Positions 11,000 through 22,490 of a stretch of 64,000 bases of DNA are shown piece by piece (the stretch's first letter is position 1; each line of letters opens with the position of its first letter). The notes beneath the pieces were generated by a model that saw only the letters and a program-made list of their open reading frames with translations, had not been told where the DNA came from and searched no databases. Source of the stretch: Ottelia alismoides (taxonomy: Eukaryota > Streptophyta > Magnoliopsida > Alismatales > Hydrocharitaceae); NCBI GenBank assembly GCA_037367405.1, contig JAZKJV010000148.1, forward strand, positions 930,001 to 994,000, written 5' to 3'. The translations under genes and the position numbers were made by a program.

Positions 11000-12540
11000 A
11001 CTGCAACTTATACAACAACAAACGTCTATCTTCTTTCACATTTCCAATAATAACAAAGAAACAATAAATACGGGAGACAAAATATATATCCATTTTCACT
11101 CAATCTATCTTTGCCAAAAGGATCTCTCTTTAGTAGAGACTTAAGAGAATGATTTAAAGCAAAAATACACAAACATGCTTGAATTATATACTCAATTTCA
11201 ATGACATATCCGAACTTAAAAAAGTAACAATATAGTACTCGACCTTCAAAATTCATTTCAAATTGATTTTGAACTACTAATGTGACTTAAGTAAAAAGAC
11301 AAAAGGAACAAATAAATTCCAGTAATTGGACTATATTGCGACAAATCTTAAAGGCCGGGTATCACATTGTTACTTTTCAAAGTCCAACTATAACATTGAA
11401 ATAGGGCGTATAGTTCAGACTTTTATGTAATTTACTCAAAGATATCAGTTGTACAACTCTTATATATTGGATACCAAAACGAAACACCTCTTTATATTTT
11501 TCTTAAACAGTGAAACACCTCTTTGAGGTTGTTCCTCCATCTGAAGTAACCTTTTTTCCTACTCGTAGTTGTCCTTTCATGTAATTTTTGTACCCCCTTG
11601 TGCTTGTTTGCCCATTCCAAGCTAATCCTTCTTTAGTGACTAATTAACATGATGAAATCTTGACACTCCAGTCTGTAATTTCCCATTACTGATTGTTTAT
11701 ATTCCAGAAGTAATATTCATCCATGGCTTTCTGGTGTGTGAGCAGCAGACTCCAGACTGTTAAGTTAATCAAATTATCTGTCAGTTAACTGACACCAAAT
11801 CGACCGACAGCGGGCGGTTTTGCATTACATGGAAGACTTAAGAAAGGTGATTTGTCTCCAAGCTGCAACTAGGAGTGTGGCGACTTGCTAAATATGCAGA
11901 TTTTTCCAGTAAAAAACCAGACAAAACATTCCTCCAATTATTTTTCCCTAAATCTGTTCCAGATCCACATCCAAAAAAGGGCAGGCAACCACTCCACTGG
12001 TAAAACAGAGAGATCAACTGCAACCACAACAGTTATCAGATAAAAAAATATGGAAGCTGACCACTCAGCTTCACATCAATTCCCCCACCTTCCATTTGAT
12101 GTCTAAGCAACAAATACACCTCACCTCTCTTCTAAGTAGAAGCCTCCAAAACATATGGGTTTGCTGGAGTTCTTGTGATTTGCTTTCTCATGTGTCCTTT
12201 AGTCTTTTCCTGAAACTTTTTTTATGGAAATCCATCATGCAGGTGTCACTGCATCGTGTATTAGGTGGTGTATTATGCTTGGTGGCATTAATATCTACAC
12301 TCTCCCTCCTTTCTTGCTCCTCTGAGGTCCTCATAAATGCCCTCATTTGAATCATGGTCCTCTCTCCTTCACTCTTCATGTCAACCTTTCTCACAAGTCC
12401 CTGTCACTGAGCAGTGAATATTGTCATTATGGAATTTGAACAGTGAGATCTAATGCTATCTGTATGCATATGCGTATGCCATTTGCTTACTTGTCTACAA
12501 CCAACAAATTTCTTGTGCCTAATCAAAACACAGATCAGCA
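11000..12540. other. Intergenic region upstream of the PSI-like gene
   Basis: No coding sequence is recognised. The region is AT-rich and leads into the promoter of the plus-strand gene at 13334. The short ORFs present have no family resemblance. Confidence 0.4.
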
Positions 12541-12551
12541 CTAACTCTGGA

Positions 12552-12561
12552 TTTATATAAA
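12552..12561 (+). promoter_or_regulatory. Candidate TATA box of the PSI-like gene
   Basis: The sequence TTTATATAAA lies about 780 bp upstream of the start codon at 13334. It is followed about 35 bp later by a GA-rich stretch (12594-12613) and a pyrimidine-rich leader, which is the usual layout of a plant TATA promoter. The transcription start is inferred, not seen. Confidence 0.5.
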
Positions 12562-12741
12562 AACTGGAACTTCCACAATATTTGAGAAGAGAAGCAGAGA
12601 GAGAGAGAGAGAGGTGAGCAGCTGCTCCACCTTCGGTTCTCTCCCAATTTCATAAATTGTTAATGCAGAGAGTCCACCAAACACCACCATGTGGTTGTTA
12701 TTATTACCTTCACCTTCACCAACACCTTCGTGTTCATGTTG

Positions 12742-12743
<2 letters not shown>

Positions 12744-12783
<40 letters not shown>
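12744..12783 (+). repeat. (CT)n microsatellite in the probable 5' UTR
   Basis: An uninterrupted CT dinucleotide run of about 40 bp lies between the TATA candidate and the start codon of the PSI-like gene. Long CT runs in plant 5' leaders are common and can influence transcription. A GTAAGTTG word at about 13055 could be the donor of a leader intron, but no convincing acceptor was identified. Confidence 0.75.
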
Positions 12784-12785
<2 letters not shown>

Positions 12786-13333
12786 ATCACGTTCTTCCCA
12801 TTCCACCGATCGCCGTCGTATGAGCCACAGATCCACATTCTTCCACCGCCCACTTCGAGATCTTCCATAAAAATCCCACCTTTCTCCCTCGGTCTGGGGT
12901 TTCTGAAGGTACCCTAAACTCGCTTCCACTCTACTTGCCACCAATGCAGATTTCGCCAGCTTTCGCACTCGAAGAGTTTGACTTTCCGAGGGTTTGCCTC
13001 CGCAAGTCGATCTCGCGGTGTAAAGCTGCAATCTTGGCGGACTCCAACTGAGCTGGTAAGTTGGGTTCTATTTAGCTTATCGTCTAGGAGGAACCCTAGG
13101 AAGGTTTCGGGACGTTTCCTCCTTGATTACTCCGCGTTTTTCGCGATTTCCACACTCGAATCCGTCTCCATCTGTGGAAAAGTCTTGGTTTTGAGTGGGA
13201 ATTGCTTGCAAATTTCCAGTGCCATTGACTTTCCGCACCAAAGATCCCATTTTTAGGGAATTCCAATTCGCCTCCTTTCCAGATCTACCTACAGAGATAC
13301 CCAATTTGCTGGCAAGCTTACGGTAAGGTCTGC

Positions 13334-15001
13334 ATGGTCACTGAGCCGTGGACCGATTCAGTGCAGCACACAGCCGCCGTGTCGTCGATGGCTGCAACCA
13401 CCACCGTTAAAACGAAGACGAAGAAGAAGAAGGATCAGAAACTCCCCCGAGCTCAAGAATGCAACCAGAAGGATACCACCATTGGCATCCTCTCATTTGA
13501 AGTTGCAAACGCCATGTCGAAGGCAGTCCACCTCCACAAGTCCCTCTCGGATTTGGAAATCTCGCGGCTTCGCAATGAAATCCTCAAGTCTCATGCTGTC
13601 AGGATGCTCGTCTCAACCGACGAACAGTACCTCCTCGAGCTCGCGCTCGCGGAGAAGCTCGATGAATTGAACCGTGTCGCAGCTGTTGTTTCGAGATTGG
13701 GCAAGAGGTGCAGTGAGCAGGCGCTGATCGGATTCGAGCATGTGTATTGCGATCTTCTGAGTAGGCGGATCGAGGTTGGCAAGTTGGGATTTCTTGCCAG
13801 GGACATGGAAGGGACGGTGAAGAAGATGGAGCGTTATGTCAATTCCGCAGCCAATCTGTATGGAGAGTTGGGTACTCTGAATGAGCTCGAGCAAGGGGCG
13901 AAGAAGTTTCATTTAGCTCAGCAGCACCACGAGGAGACTCGCAGGGTGTTCGAGCAGAAGCTTCAGTGGCAGCGACATGATGTGAAGCATCTGCGCGAAT
14001 CGTCGTTGTGGAATCAGTCGTACGACAAGATCGTCGGATTGATGGCCAGAGCAGTATGCACCCTGTATGCGAGGATCGTCGTCGTGTTCGGGGAATCGAC
14101 TCTTGCACTAGAGGCATTGGCAGATGAAAGCAAGCAGCTTTCCAGGCAGATGGGTAGCACCCACCAGTGCCACCAATCGCCACACACCATCCAGCTGCAC
14201 AATGGTGCAACTGGCACAAGGCCCAGGCCAATTCTTGCGAGAAGACACGGTGTCGGTATGCGGGGAGAAGGTGCGAACTTCTTGTGTGGCTCTAATCCAG
14301 GAAAGCTCTTTATGGAGTGCCTTAGTTTGAGCAGCTCTTCATCTTGGGAGGATGCCGACGAATGCTCTGAGACTTACAGGGGAAGTAGCACAATGGGGGC
14401 GAGCCCTGCCTTGAGCGCGAGCTTTAGGCAAACCAAGCATGGGAGACATGGCAGGACCAGGTTCGGGCCAAAGAGCTCAATTCTAACGCGGGCTCCTCCC
14501 TCTTCTGTCGGAGGGTCGGCGCTTGCTTTGCATTATGCAAATATCATAATCATCATCGAGAAACTATTGCAGCATCCTCATCTTGTCGGGGAGGAAGCGA
14601 GAGACGATCTGTATCAAATGCTACCTTTGAGTCTCAGGACTTCTCTGAGGAGAAATCTCAAGTCATACGTGAAGAACTTGGCCATATATGACGCGCCTCT
14701 CGCTCACGATTGGAAGGCGAAACTAGAAAAGATACTCAGCTGGCTTGCTCCCCTTGCTCATAACATGATCCGATGGCAAACGGAACACAACTTCGAGCAG
14801 CAGCAGATTGTTTTGAGGACAAGTGTTCTGCTGCTTCAGACCATATATTTCGCAGACAGAGAGAAGACGGAGGTGGCGATATCCGAGCTTCTCGTCGGTC
14901 TTAATTACATATGCAGATATGAACATCAGCAGAGTGCTTTGTTGGACTGTGGAAGCAGCATGGACTTCGACGATGGCCTGGACTGGCAGTTGCAATACTG
15001 A
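13334..15001 (+). CDS. PSK SIMULATOR-like (DUF3475/DUF668) protein, single exon
   Basis: A 555-residue uninterrupted ORF. Residues about 49-105 match DUF3475 (TIGILSFEVANAMSKAVHLH followed by SLSDLEISRLRNEI). Residues about 393-485 match DUF668 (GGSALALHYANIIIIIEKLL to LAPLAHNMIRWQTEHNFEQQ). The middle is helical, then serine-rich and probably disordered (about 245-390). The family includes Arabidopsis PSI proteins, linked to growth and phytosulfokine-type responses and thought to act near the plasma membrane. The biochemical role is not settled. The protein begins MVTEP, not MG, so the N-myristoylation described for PSI1-type members is absent; this resembles the shorter MV-x-E/A branch. The start is the first ATG of the frame, and a second ATG at codon 19 is possible. 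A long leader with TATA and CT tract lies upstream. The family call is secure; subfamily and function are inferred. Confidence 0.92.
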   Translation: MVTEPWTDSVQHTAAVSSMAATTTVKTKTKKKKDQKLPRAQECNQKDTTIGILSFEVANAMSKAVHLHKSLSDLEISRLRNEILKSHAVRMLVSTDEQYLLELALAEKLDELNRVAAVVSRLGKRCSEQALIGFEHVYCDLLSRRIEVGKLGFLARDMEGTVKKMERYVNSAANLYGELGTLNELEQGAKKFHLAQQHHEETRRVFEQKLQWQRHDVKHLRESSLWNQSYDKIVGLMARAVCTLYARIVVVFGESTLALEALADESKQLSRQMGSTHQCHQSPHTIQLHNGATGTRPRPILARRHGVGMRGEGANFLCGSNPGKLFMECLSLSSSSSWEDADECSETYRGSSTMGASPALSASFRQTKHGRHGRTRFGPKSSILTRAPPSSVGGSALALHYANIIIIIEKLLQHPHLVGEEARDDLYQMLPLSLRTSLRRNLKSYVKNLAIYDAPLAHDWKAKLEKILSWLAPLAHNMIRWQTEHNFEQQQIVLRTSVLLLQTIYFADREKTEVAISELLVGLNYICRYEHQQSALLDCGSSMDFDDGLDWQLQY

Positions 15002-16012
15002 GTCCTTTTTTTACGTGATCTCGTGTTCTGCGTGATGAAGGGGGGATCGATCCCTTATGCTTGAATTTCGGGGTTCTCACATACAATTGACAGACGTTGT
15101 CTTCGGTATGAAAAGAACCCAGTCCCCCCTGTGTATATAATTCAATTCTCTGCAGAAATCTATGTATGTCGAAATTTTCATATCGATCGAGTGTTCAATT
15201 CCTCATTGATTACTTTCTCCTTCACAGTCTTGATGTTTGAGAACATGTCTAGGAAAGAATTACAATTTTGTTCCACCAATGGGTGTCTTCAAATTGCACT
15301 GCTCATCTCGGCCTGCATTTCTTTCTTCTTATTGAAATGGATGCATATAACCTGCCATCACGCACACGCAGGCGCACACCGCACGCACACACATGCATTA
15401 TACTTGCAGAAGTTATCGTGCATAAGATGACTTAAATATCTGCCGGGGGAAATGGTTTATACACTAAAAAATGATTAGCAGCTGCATGACCATGAATGTC
15501 AGCTGTCTCTAATTAAAGTCATATCTTTGTGATCTGATATACGGCACACAAGAGAAGCATTTAAGCATAGTAGTCTATTTGTATGGCATAATTTTATAGA
15601 AGAATTTTGAACATGCTCTAATTTTAAGACATGATTCTAAAATTTATAGAATGGTTTTGAACATTCTCTAAATTATAGCAGGTTTCGTGACTTTGTGCCA
15701 GGATTTCGAACATGATTTATAATTACAGCAAGATCTGTAAATCTATGGCATGTTCAAAATCCTTCAGATGAAGTTCCAAATTCAGCTATAAATTTGCAAC
15801 AGTTTCAGAAATCCTGGTATCCATCTAAAAATCTTGCTAAAAGCTTTACTCCTGTAAATCTACAATATCCAACAGAAAGCTTTTACTGCTACAAATTTAG
15901 AATCTCATACTAAGCTTTTCCATGGATGGTTATATCCGAGTTGGTAGCTGACATCGATCGATGGTGGAGTTAGCGGTTCACGTGGATGCCCACGTCAGTC
16001 AGATTGGGTAAT
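15002..16012. other. 3' flank of the PSI-like gene; AT-rich imperfect repeats
   Basis: The first 200-300 bp probably contain the 3' UTR. From about 15590 to 15910 the DNA is a patchwork of similar words such as TTTATAGAA, TTTGAACATG and AAATCTACA in both orientations, like an old degenerated repeat. No gene is seen. Confidence 0.35.
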
Positions 16013-16017
16013 TTTTT

Positions 16018-16374
16018 TGTAACACCCCAACTCCAAACATAGGCTCCGTTTGGTTGCAGGGTTGGGCATGGTTGGGTTGGCCCAACCCGGGGTACCCCTC
16101 CTTCCAAACATCACAATCCTCCTCACAGTTTACTATTCACAGGGGTACCCCAACCCAACCCTGCCCAACCCTGCAACCAAACGGAGCCATAGTGCCATAC
16201 CTAAAACTCACGAAGTGTGGGTGTGGTATATAAGTGACGGGGATTACTACTTGACAACTTGAGCTTAAGCATTTTGGGTGGTTGTCATCGGATCCATTTG
16301 GGCCAAAACCCAACAAGTTGTCAGGGCTAGTTTTCCTCGATAACGGACCGGGGACCTAATCCTGGGACATTACA
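16018..16374 (+). mobile_element. Solo LTR (TGTAACACCCC...ATTACA) interrupted by a MITE
   Basis: The sequence begins TGTAACACCCCAA and ends GACATTACA. It is flanked by TTTTT on both sides (16013-16017 and 16375-16379), a plausible 5-bp target duplication although low-complexity. Removing the MITE at 16042-16188 leaves an LTR of about 207 bp. The LTR at 35765-35963 is a diverged copy of the same family: shared TGTARCACCCCAA, GGGCC.AA..., CC(T/C)CGATAACG. No primer-binding site follows here, so it is a solo LTR. Confidence 0.65.
16042..16188. mobile_element. Tourist-like (PIF/Harbinger) MITE
   Basis: A 147-bp non-coding element whose outer ~45 bp at each end are inverted repeats (GGCTCCGTTTGGTTGCAGGG...). 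It is flanked by a 3-bp duplication ATA (16039-16041 and 16189-16191). The start GGCTCCGTTTGG is of the Tourist/Harbinger type, and the inner GGGGTACCCC words recall the right end of the Harbinger element at 17535-23653. It sits inside the solo LTR, so it is the younger insertion. Confidence 0.85.
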
Positions 16375-16474
16375 TTTTTGGCTATACTTTTGGGTTTAAG
16401 AACCATTTTCCTGTCTATAACTAGATGTTATATGGGTGATATTCTGTCATCAAACCATGCGATTCTACGGGAAC

Positions 16475-16644
16475 GGATCGTCTGCTGTAAATGGCAGTTG
16501 CAGCAGGTACTGTAATGCACGGGGATCGTAATTGGTCAATCCTCATAGGGGGCTGGGGATAGTAGGCTCGCATCTCGGGGTCGTCCATTCGTGATCGAAC
16601 GGCTCTGACATTTACAACAGGGTCTATTGTACAGCAGACGATCC
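16475..16644. mobile_element. MITE with GGATCGTCTGCTGTA ends
   Basis: A 170-bp element with inverted ends (GGATCGTCTGCTGTAAATGG on the left; GGATCGTCTGCTGTACAATA as the reverse complement of the right). The element at 34834-35000 (167 bp) has the same end type and length and shares the inner CTGTAA.GCA.G.GATC words. No clear target duplication is preserved at either copy, so the superfamily is undecided. Confidence 0.65.
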
Positions 16645-16649
16645 TCTCT

Positions 16650-17530
16650 AGATTCTATGGCCATATTGGTTGTATAGGGATAATGACAATTGTCAATATC
16701 CATGTATTGCAATGTACACATGACGACATAATCTCTCCATTCATTAAAGCTAAGTGGGGGGTCTGGTCCCCTGAGGTGATTCCAACTTTTTTGTTGTTGA
16801 AAAAAAGCCATATGAACTGCATTCTCAAGCAGTAGAGGACAAGTGCTATTGAATTATGCGACCCATATCAATTCATGTGTTGGCATTACAAGGAAATAAT
16901 ATTATATCCTGATTGTTTCAGCTGAAACGCCTGCTGAATTCTTACTAGTCTCAATATATGCCCTGGTGGTGAGAAGGAGCCAAAGAGGAGGTGGGTTCCT
17001 TGCGTGTGCAGCCATCTCATCTGGGCAGGAACAATCTCACACGTTACTGGGACCTGAAACATGGTGGGAATTACTATACGTCACAGATGTTTAGATATTG
17101 ACTATGTAGAAGATGATTGCTTCCAGAAATATGCTGGATCAAAAGACAGACACGGGCACATGTGCGTGCGGAGTCGAGTTAGCTTTCCTCAGCTCTTTTT
17201 TTAATTTCTTATGGCATTTTCAAAAAAATACCTAAGATAATTTACTTAGATTATTAAGAGGAATATGTGATTCAAATTTCTTGAAAAATAAATATTCCGA
17301 ACCCGTTTGTCGGGACGGAGTCAGTTTCAGCAATTCTGAAATTGTTAAAATTGTATAGGCTTTGAAGGATATGATAAAAGTCTCAAAATTAGTTGAATTT
17401 TAAATGAGAACATGTTAATATTTTATGATTTAAAAACTCTCAGTGTTTTAAAAAATACCATAAAGGTTTTTTTAGGTGTGGGAAGTTGGGCTAGCTCCAT
17501 TTTACCCCGTGCGTGCTTGTGTGTGTCTCT
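16650..17530. other. Intergenic stretch, no feature seen
   Basis: No gene, terminal repeat or family-related sequence was recognised between the MITE and the left end of the Harbinger transposon. Confidence 0.4.
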
Positions 17531-18570
17531 ATGGGTTCGTTTGGATTGCGGGTTCGAACCCGGGTTTGCTGGATACCCGGTGTTCGACCCGCGTTTGGGA
17601 TCAGGGGCACCCCACGATCTCTCGTGCGGGGGGAGGTTTGAAAAGTAACCCCAATTCTCCGCTGGGCTGTGTCATGAAGAGTCCCTCACATGTCTGACAG
17701 GGGGCAGGACCCAATAAAGTAATTCGCTTTTGCAAGGCGAGTGTGTCGTCTTCCACGCAACGGCAAGATTCAACACCGACATGCCCCTGGTCCTCCCGTC
17801 GAGCCTCAGGTACAGTCGCCTCCCACGTGCTGCTCGCCTCATCAATCGCAGAGGCGGAGGTCGACAACACGGTGCACAGGGAACTTCGGGGCGTTCATAT
17901 CTGCACCAGTGCGACCAAATCAAGACACAGTGGCGGAAGGGATGGAGGACAAGGCCCCGTCGTGTGAGTCGACGGCACCGGCCCGCTCCCCCATGCCCTT
18001 GCGTGGAGGAAGGCAGTCTCAGGCATCAGTCGACCACCTCTACCCATTTAAATTGGTCTTCACAGTCGTTCTCTCCTTGCGAGCCCTATCGTTGGCCAAG
18101 GTCCCTCTCCGAGAAGCCGAGTTTGAGGAGCTTCGTCGCGGCTTCGAACTGCTGCTAAGAAGGTACCATCGAAGCCTCCCGTGCTTAATTTCGCCCTCTT
18201 CCCTCCATTGTTGATGTTGCAGTTGGGTTTAAAATTTTCCCTGATCGAATGCCGACCGTTCTTGTATAAATACACATGTTACCATTAAACCCAAACATGG
18301 GGCAATGCTGTAATGGATTGGCGTATTTTGGCTTACAATTTGGGGGTATATATGCTGCCTTTGCTTGCTTTCGTTGATCTTGATCTACGTTGGGATATAT
18401 TCGGTTATATGGATTAATATATGAACTCCCATGTTAACTTTAATAACAAATATCATTTGGTGGTTACTGGTATTTTGAATCTGTGTACCAAAGTCAAAAT
18501 GTTAATATTTTCGATAGCCTTCCATGGACTTTGATAGTGCTTCATGTCAAACACCTGCTGTTTTGATTCC

Positions 18571-19318
18571 CCTTCACTGTGAAATCATGTCATATAGGTA
18601 TAAGGGATAAGTCGACCAAGTTATGAAGCAGGCAGTCATCTTTCGCTTTTACATATTAGTATGTTACTGGAAATAATGAAGTAATCAGTGAATTCAGCCT
18701 TTCCATTGCATATTATGAGGGCTTTAAAGGGTGATAGGGCCGAAGAAAAACAAATTATTAGGTGATAACACTTGCATAGTAGCAAAAACAGTAGCATAAA
18801 CACTTGCATTTGCTGAACAAATGTCTGCTAGCATAGGTAATTGATAAGGAGGAATCATATTAGAAATAGCATAGACAACAGATAATGAAGAAGCACATTC
18901 GAAATAGGAGATTTAGAAATAGCATAGAGAATATAAGAGGAGGAACATTGGAAAACCACTATGGAGGACTATCATAAGCAATTGATAACCTCTTGCAACA
19001 ACACTAGCAAAAAAACAAAGCATTGGCAATATGTCTAACACCTGGGTCAAGACTATGATCAACGCTACAAACTATAGGATGAAAAATATGATGAAAACAC
19101 TTGCTTAAACAGTGTGATTGGAAGAATACATCTAGCTATTGGTTTGGTTACCCTTCACTGTGAAATTATTGTCAAATATGTATGAGGGATAACTTGACCA
19201 AGTTGTCAGGGTCGGGGCTCTGCCGATTAAATTTTCTCCCACTACTAAAGCAGGGAGACATCGTTCGCCTTTACTTATTAGTATGTTTCTGGAATAATGA
19301 AGTAATCAGTGAATTAGC
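18571..19318. repeat. Diverged direct repeat in the Harbinger left arm
   Basis: The segment 18571-18699 (CCTTCACTGTGAAATCATGT... ending AATGAAGTAATCAGTGAATT) recurs at 19152-19318 with the same start and end words. The second copy carries an extra block of about 45 bp (GGGTCGGGGCTCTGCCG...). The DNA between and around is AT-rich with no recognised gene. Confidence 0.7.
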
Positions 19319-19517
19319 TAATTGTTAAGGAAGAATCACATTAGAAAATAGCCTAGATAACAGATGGGAATTGGCTTTTTTAATGAAGCAGCTTAGAAAC
19401 AGTAGATTAGGAATATGGTATTTTTTTTAGTTATCAAATTAAATGTATGGTATTTTTTTAAGTTATCATATTAAATGTATATTTATGTATGCGTTGAGGG
19501 TTCGTAGAAAGAGAGGG

Positions 19518-20496
19518 ATGGATGGACAGTCACAGGCACCCCCGGTTGGGTCACCCCAAATTGCACATTGGAATTCCGCGCTCGACGGGATTTTCGTTGA
19601 TGCCATGCTAGAGCACGAGTCGTCTTGGGCGGGGAGCACGTTCACACTTCCTGGTTGGCACTCCATTGTTCGAAGATTCCACGAACAAACAGGATTGTGC
19701 TACACGAAGGTGCAAATACAGCATCGCTGGAAGAACATGAAGAAGGACTACGCTTCATATCTATATCTTCGCAACAAGTCTGGTTGGGGCTGGGATACCA
19801 TATATAACAGGCCTATTCCACCTTCAGATGACGCGTGGTGTGAGGTAATACTTCTCAATTCACATATCGATAATGATCGTAACATGGAATATTTATGTCC
19901 GACCTAAACAGCTTGCAGATCGATATCGCAAGTATCGGAACAAGCCTTTCTTGTACTTCGGCGACATACAGAGGTTTTTGTCGAAGGACATCGCCACTGG
20001 AGTGCATGCGAACTCGTCACGACCGGCAAGGGACAAGCAACCTATGGCGCCCTCTAGTTCGCGGCAATCATCAAGGCAACGGGAGTTAAACTTCGACGAA
20101 GAACTGGATGAGTGTAGGCCATATTACCCCATAGATGACGAGGTCAGCGAGGATGTCACGCCCACCCCTTCCTCTAGGAAGAGGTCAACTGGGAATCGAG
20201 CAAGAAGTTCCAAGAAGAGCAAGGGCGGAGGGGGGATGTCTGAAACAGGGCAAGATTTGATTGAGAAGTTCCTGTCGACCCTCCCCAAGAAATTTGCGGA
20301 GGAGAGACCCGATCCTGATGAATTAGCGAGGAAAGCATGTAGGGAGGTCAGCGCCTTCAGACCTGACCTTGACATGGAACAGTTCCGAATGGTCGCAGAG
20401 ACGCTAGCTACGTCGACTGGTAGACATGTCTTCTACCACATGAAAGGGGACCCCGTGAAGCTAAACGAATGGGTTGAGAAGACCATTGAACGTTGA
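19518..20496 (+). CDS. Harbinger Myb/SANT-like DNA-binding protein (ORF1)
   Basis: Two exons, 19518-19844 and 19912-20496, join in frame across a 67-bp GT..AG intron and give about 303 residues. Residues about 18-100 form a Myb/SANT-like domain of the Myb_DNA-bind_3 type (WNSALDGIFVDAMLEHE, FTLPGWHSIVRRF, VQIQHRWKNMKKDY, then GWGWD and DDAWCE). The C-terminal half is charged and partly disordered (SRKRSTGNRARSSKKSKGGG, a likely nuclear localisation signal) with a short helical end. In PIF/Harbinger elements this protein binds the transposon and helps bring the transposase to the DNA in the nucleus. The start is ATG 19518 (MDGQSQAPP); an in-frame upstream ATG (MYALRVRRKRG) is possible. No stop or frameshift is seen, so it may still be expressed. 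Confidence 0.85.
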
Positions 20497-20639
20497 CGGA
20501 CATCATCATCGCATGCTTGCATTTTTAATAATTTCGAACTCTACGCTTTTAATTCGTAAGCAGATATGTTGTTGTAGTAGCACTTTAAATAGCGAACAAC
20601 TCTAGCATGCGACGAGGTTATTATGTTTACGCAATTATT

Positions 20640-20900
20640 AAGGCAGCAACTATTACCCACAGGTATCTGGTAGCAGATTTAGACGAGGTATTTGACATTT
20701 TGACAGGTACTATATCCGCAGGTGTTGACGAATAAAGTTAATGTTCTTTTATGCAGGTAATATATCCGCAGGTGATGCGCCATAAAATTAATGGTTTGTT
20801 ATACAGGAATAAACGCACAGGTGTTGACGAATTTGTGGTTTGTTATGGTACGATGTCCACAGGTGTAGGTGAATAATTGTAATGATTTTTATTGCAGGGA
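20640..20900 (+). repeat. Degenerate ~55-bp tandem motif between ORF1 and the transposase
   Basis: The words ATATCCGCAGGTGTTGACG (about 20708), ATATCCGCAGGTGATGCGCC (about 20764), ACGCACAGGTGTTGACG (about 20815) and TGTCCACAGGTGTAGGTG (about 20863) recur roughly every 50-56 bp, each followed by AATAA.-.TTAATG-like and T.ATGCAGG-like words. A further direct repeat of GCAGGGAATATACAACATGG occurs at about 20896-20938. They may be transposase-binding sites or a decayed minisatellite. Confidence 0.6.
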
Positions 20901-21275
20901 ATATACAACATGGTTTGCAGGGAATATACAACATGGTGAATAAATTGTTGTATCTGCCATGTGGTTGTATATGAAGAGTACTATATGGAGTACTCAATTG
21001 TTTGCAGGGCATACATGTTCGGAGTGCAGGGCATACATGTTCAAGCGGCCGTGTAGTCCTGTAAACAGAATAGTTTGTCGACGAATCATTTTTCTGCAGG
21101 GAATGAATTCATTTAAACAGGCTCAAATGTCGTACATTGGTTGCGTTGGATTGTATGAAATTGTCTTGAAATTTATTTGCACTCAAGAACATCGACGTTA
21201 CCGTAGATATCCGTCATTGTAGGGATTTTGCGGTCACCAATGGTGTTGCGTAGGTACAATCCGTTCGATGATATC

Positions 21276-22490
21276 ATGGAGCAGGCGGTAATAGCCTGCA
21301 TTGGGGTAGCGGCGGTGGTGGCAGTGGAGCAGATGGAGAATGAGTCCTCCACCAGACGAGTGCCTAGACCCCTTCATACACGGGCCTCTCACCGGACGCG
21401 CTTGGGTGGAGGAGATGCTTGCGGGCCATGACGACAGGGCTTTCCAAAACTTCCGCATGCGACCTCCCATGCTCAGACGGTTCGTTCGTGTGCTTACTGA
21501 TCATGGATTAACCCATACCAGGTACATGGACGTCATGGAGCAAGTGTGTATTTTCCTATATGCGTTCACGAATGCTCATTCAAATAGAATCATCCAGGAA
21601 GCTTCCCAACATAGCGCGAGACCATATCCCGGCATATTAAAAGGGTACTCTCGAAAGTCATCTCACTTGAGCAAGAGTATATTCGACTGGCCCCACCAGT
21701 CACACCGGATGTCATCACTTCGAACCCACGTTTCTATCCATACTTCAAAGTAAGCGCTACTTTAATGTAAGCAAAACATTACTCAAAAGTTTTCCCATTT
21801 GATGCTAAATTTAAATCGTTTCCTCAGGGAGTTATAGGAGCTATCGATAGGACATACATCCCAGCTCATGTAAAGCACGAGGAGGAAGGAGCTTACCATT
21901 GCAGGAAGCTTTTCCCAGCCCAAAATGTTATGGCCGCGGTTGACTTTAACCAATGTTTCACTTACGTCGTCACTGGGTGGGAAGGTTCTTGCGCGGATAT
22001 GACCGTGCTTCGACATTCCGTGGAGAGTGGGTCGTTGGTCGTCCCACAAGGATGCAAGTACTTGGTGGACTGTGGATACTCAAACACAGACACGTTCATC
22101 GCACCGTACAGAGGCGCCCTATATCATCTCCCAGCTTGGCGGGCCCGTGGCTGTCAGTACGAAAATCATAAGGACCTGTTCAATCACCGGCATGCATGTT
22201 TGCGCAATGTGGTGGAGCGGACTTTCGGTGTGTGGAAGAATAGGTTCCACTGCCTGCGTGATATGCCATCGTACTCGTTCGACATACAATGGGATGTTGT
22301 AAGGGCTACATGCATTATTCACAATTTCATCAGACTCAACGGCGGTGATTCGCTATCTGACAACGAAGAGGAGGACAACCTGCCCGAGGAGGTTGACGAG
22401 GAGCAAAATCGTAGCGTCGCCATACTTCGTGATGATATCCGTCGGGGGGAGGTCCTGCGAGACCAGGATCGCGCATGCAATGTGGAATAA
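21276..22490 (+). pseudogene. Harbinger DDE transposase (DDE_Tnp_4/HARBI1 type), two frameshifts
   Basis: ATG 21276 (MEQAVIACIGVAAVV) opens the gene. Exon 1 ends at 21749 (FYPYFK|GTAAGC) and exon 2 runs 21828-22490, with the GT..AG intron in phase. The nuclease lies in exon 2. The catalytic residues are Asp in GAIDRTY (codon 21846-21848), Asp in YLVDCGYSN (22068-22070) and Glu in NVVERTFGVW (22215-22217), spaced 74 and 49 residues, as expected for Harbinger DDE enzymes. Exon 1 changes frame twice: near 21383 (one base too many in a GGG run, before PLTGRAWVEEML) and near 21617 (one base short, before the conserved block ahead of the intron). The catalytic domain is intact but this copy should not make full-length protein unless these are sequencing errors. 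The charged tail EEEDNLPEEVDEEQ is usual for the family. Confidence 0.85.

Noticed and set aside
13482..14330. Other-frame and antisense ORFs across the PSI-like gene
   Set aside because: Shadows of the 555-residue coding frame, which carries two recognisable domains.
18640..21000. CRISPR-like or satellite array from the recurring words in the Harbinger element
   Set aside because: The repeats are few, degenerate and irregularly spaced, and the context is a plant transposon.
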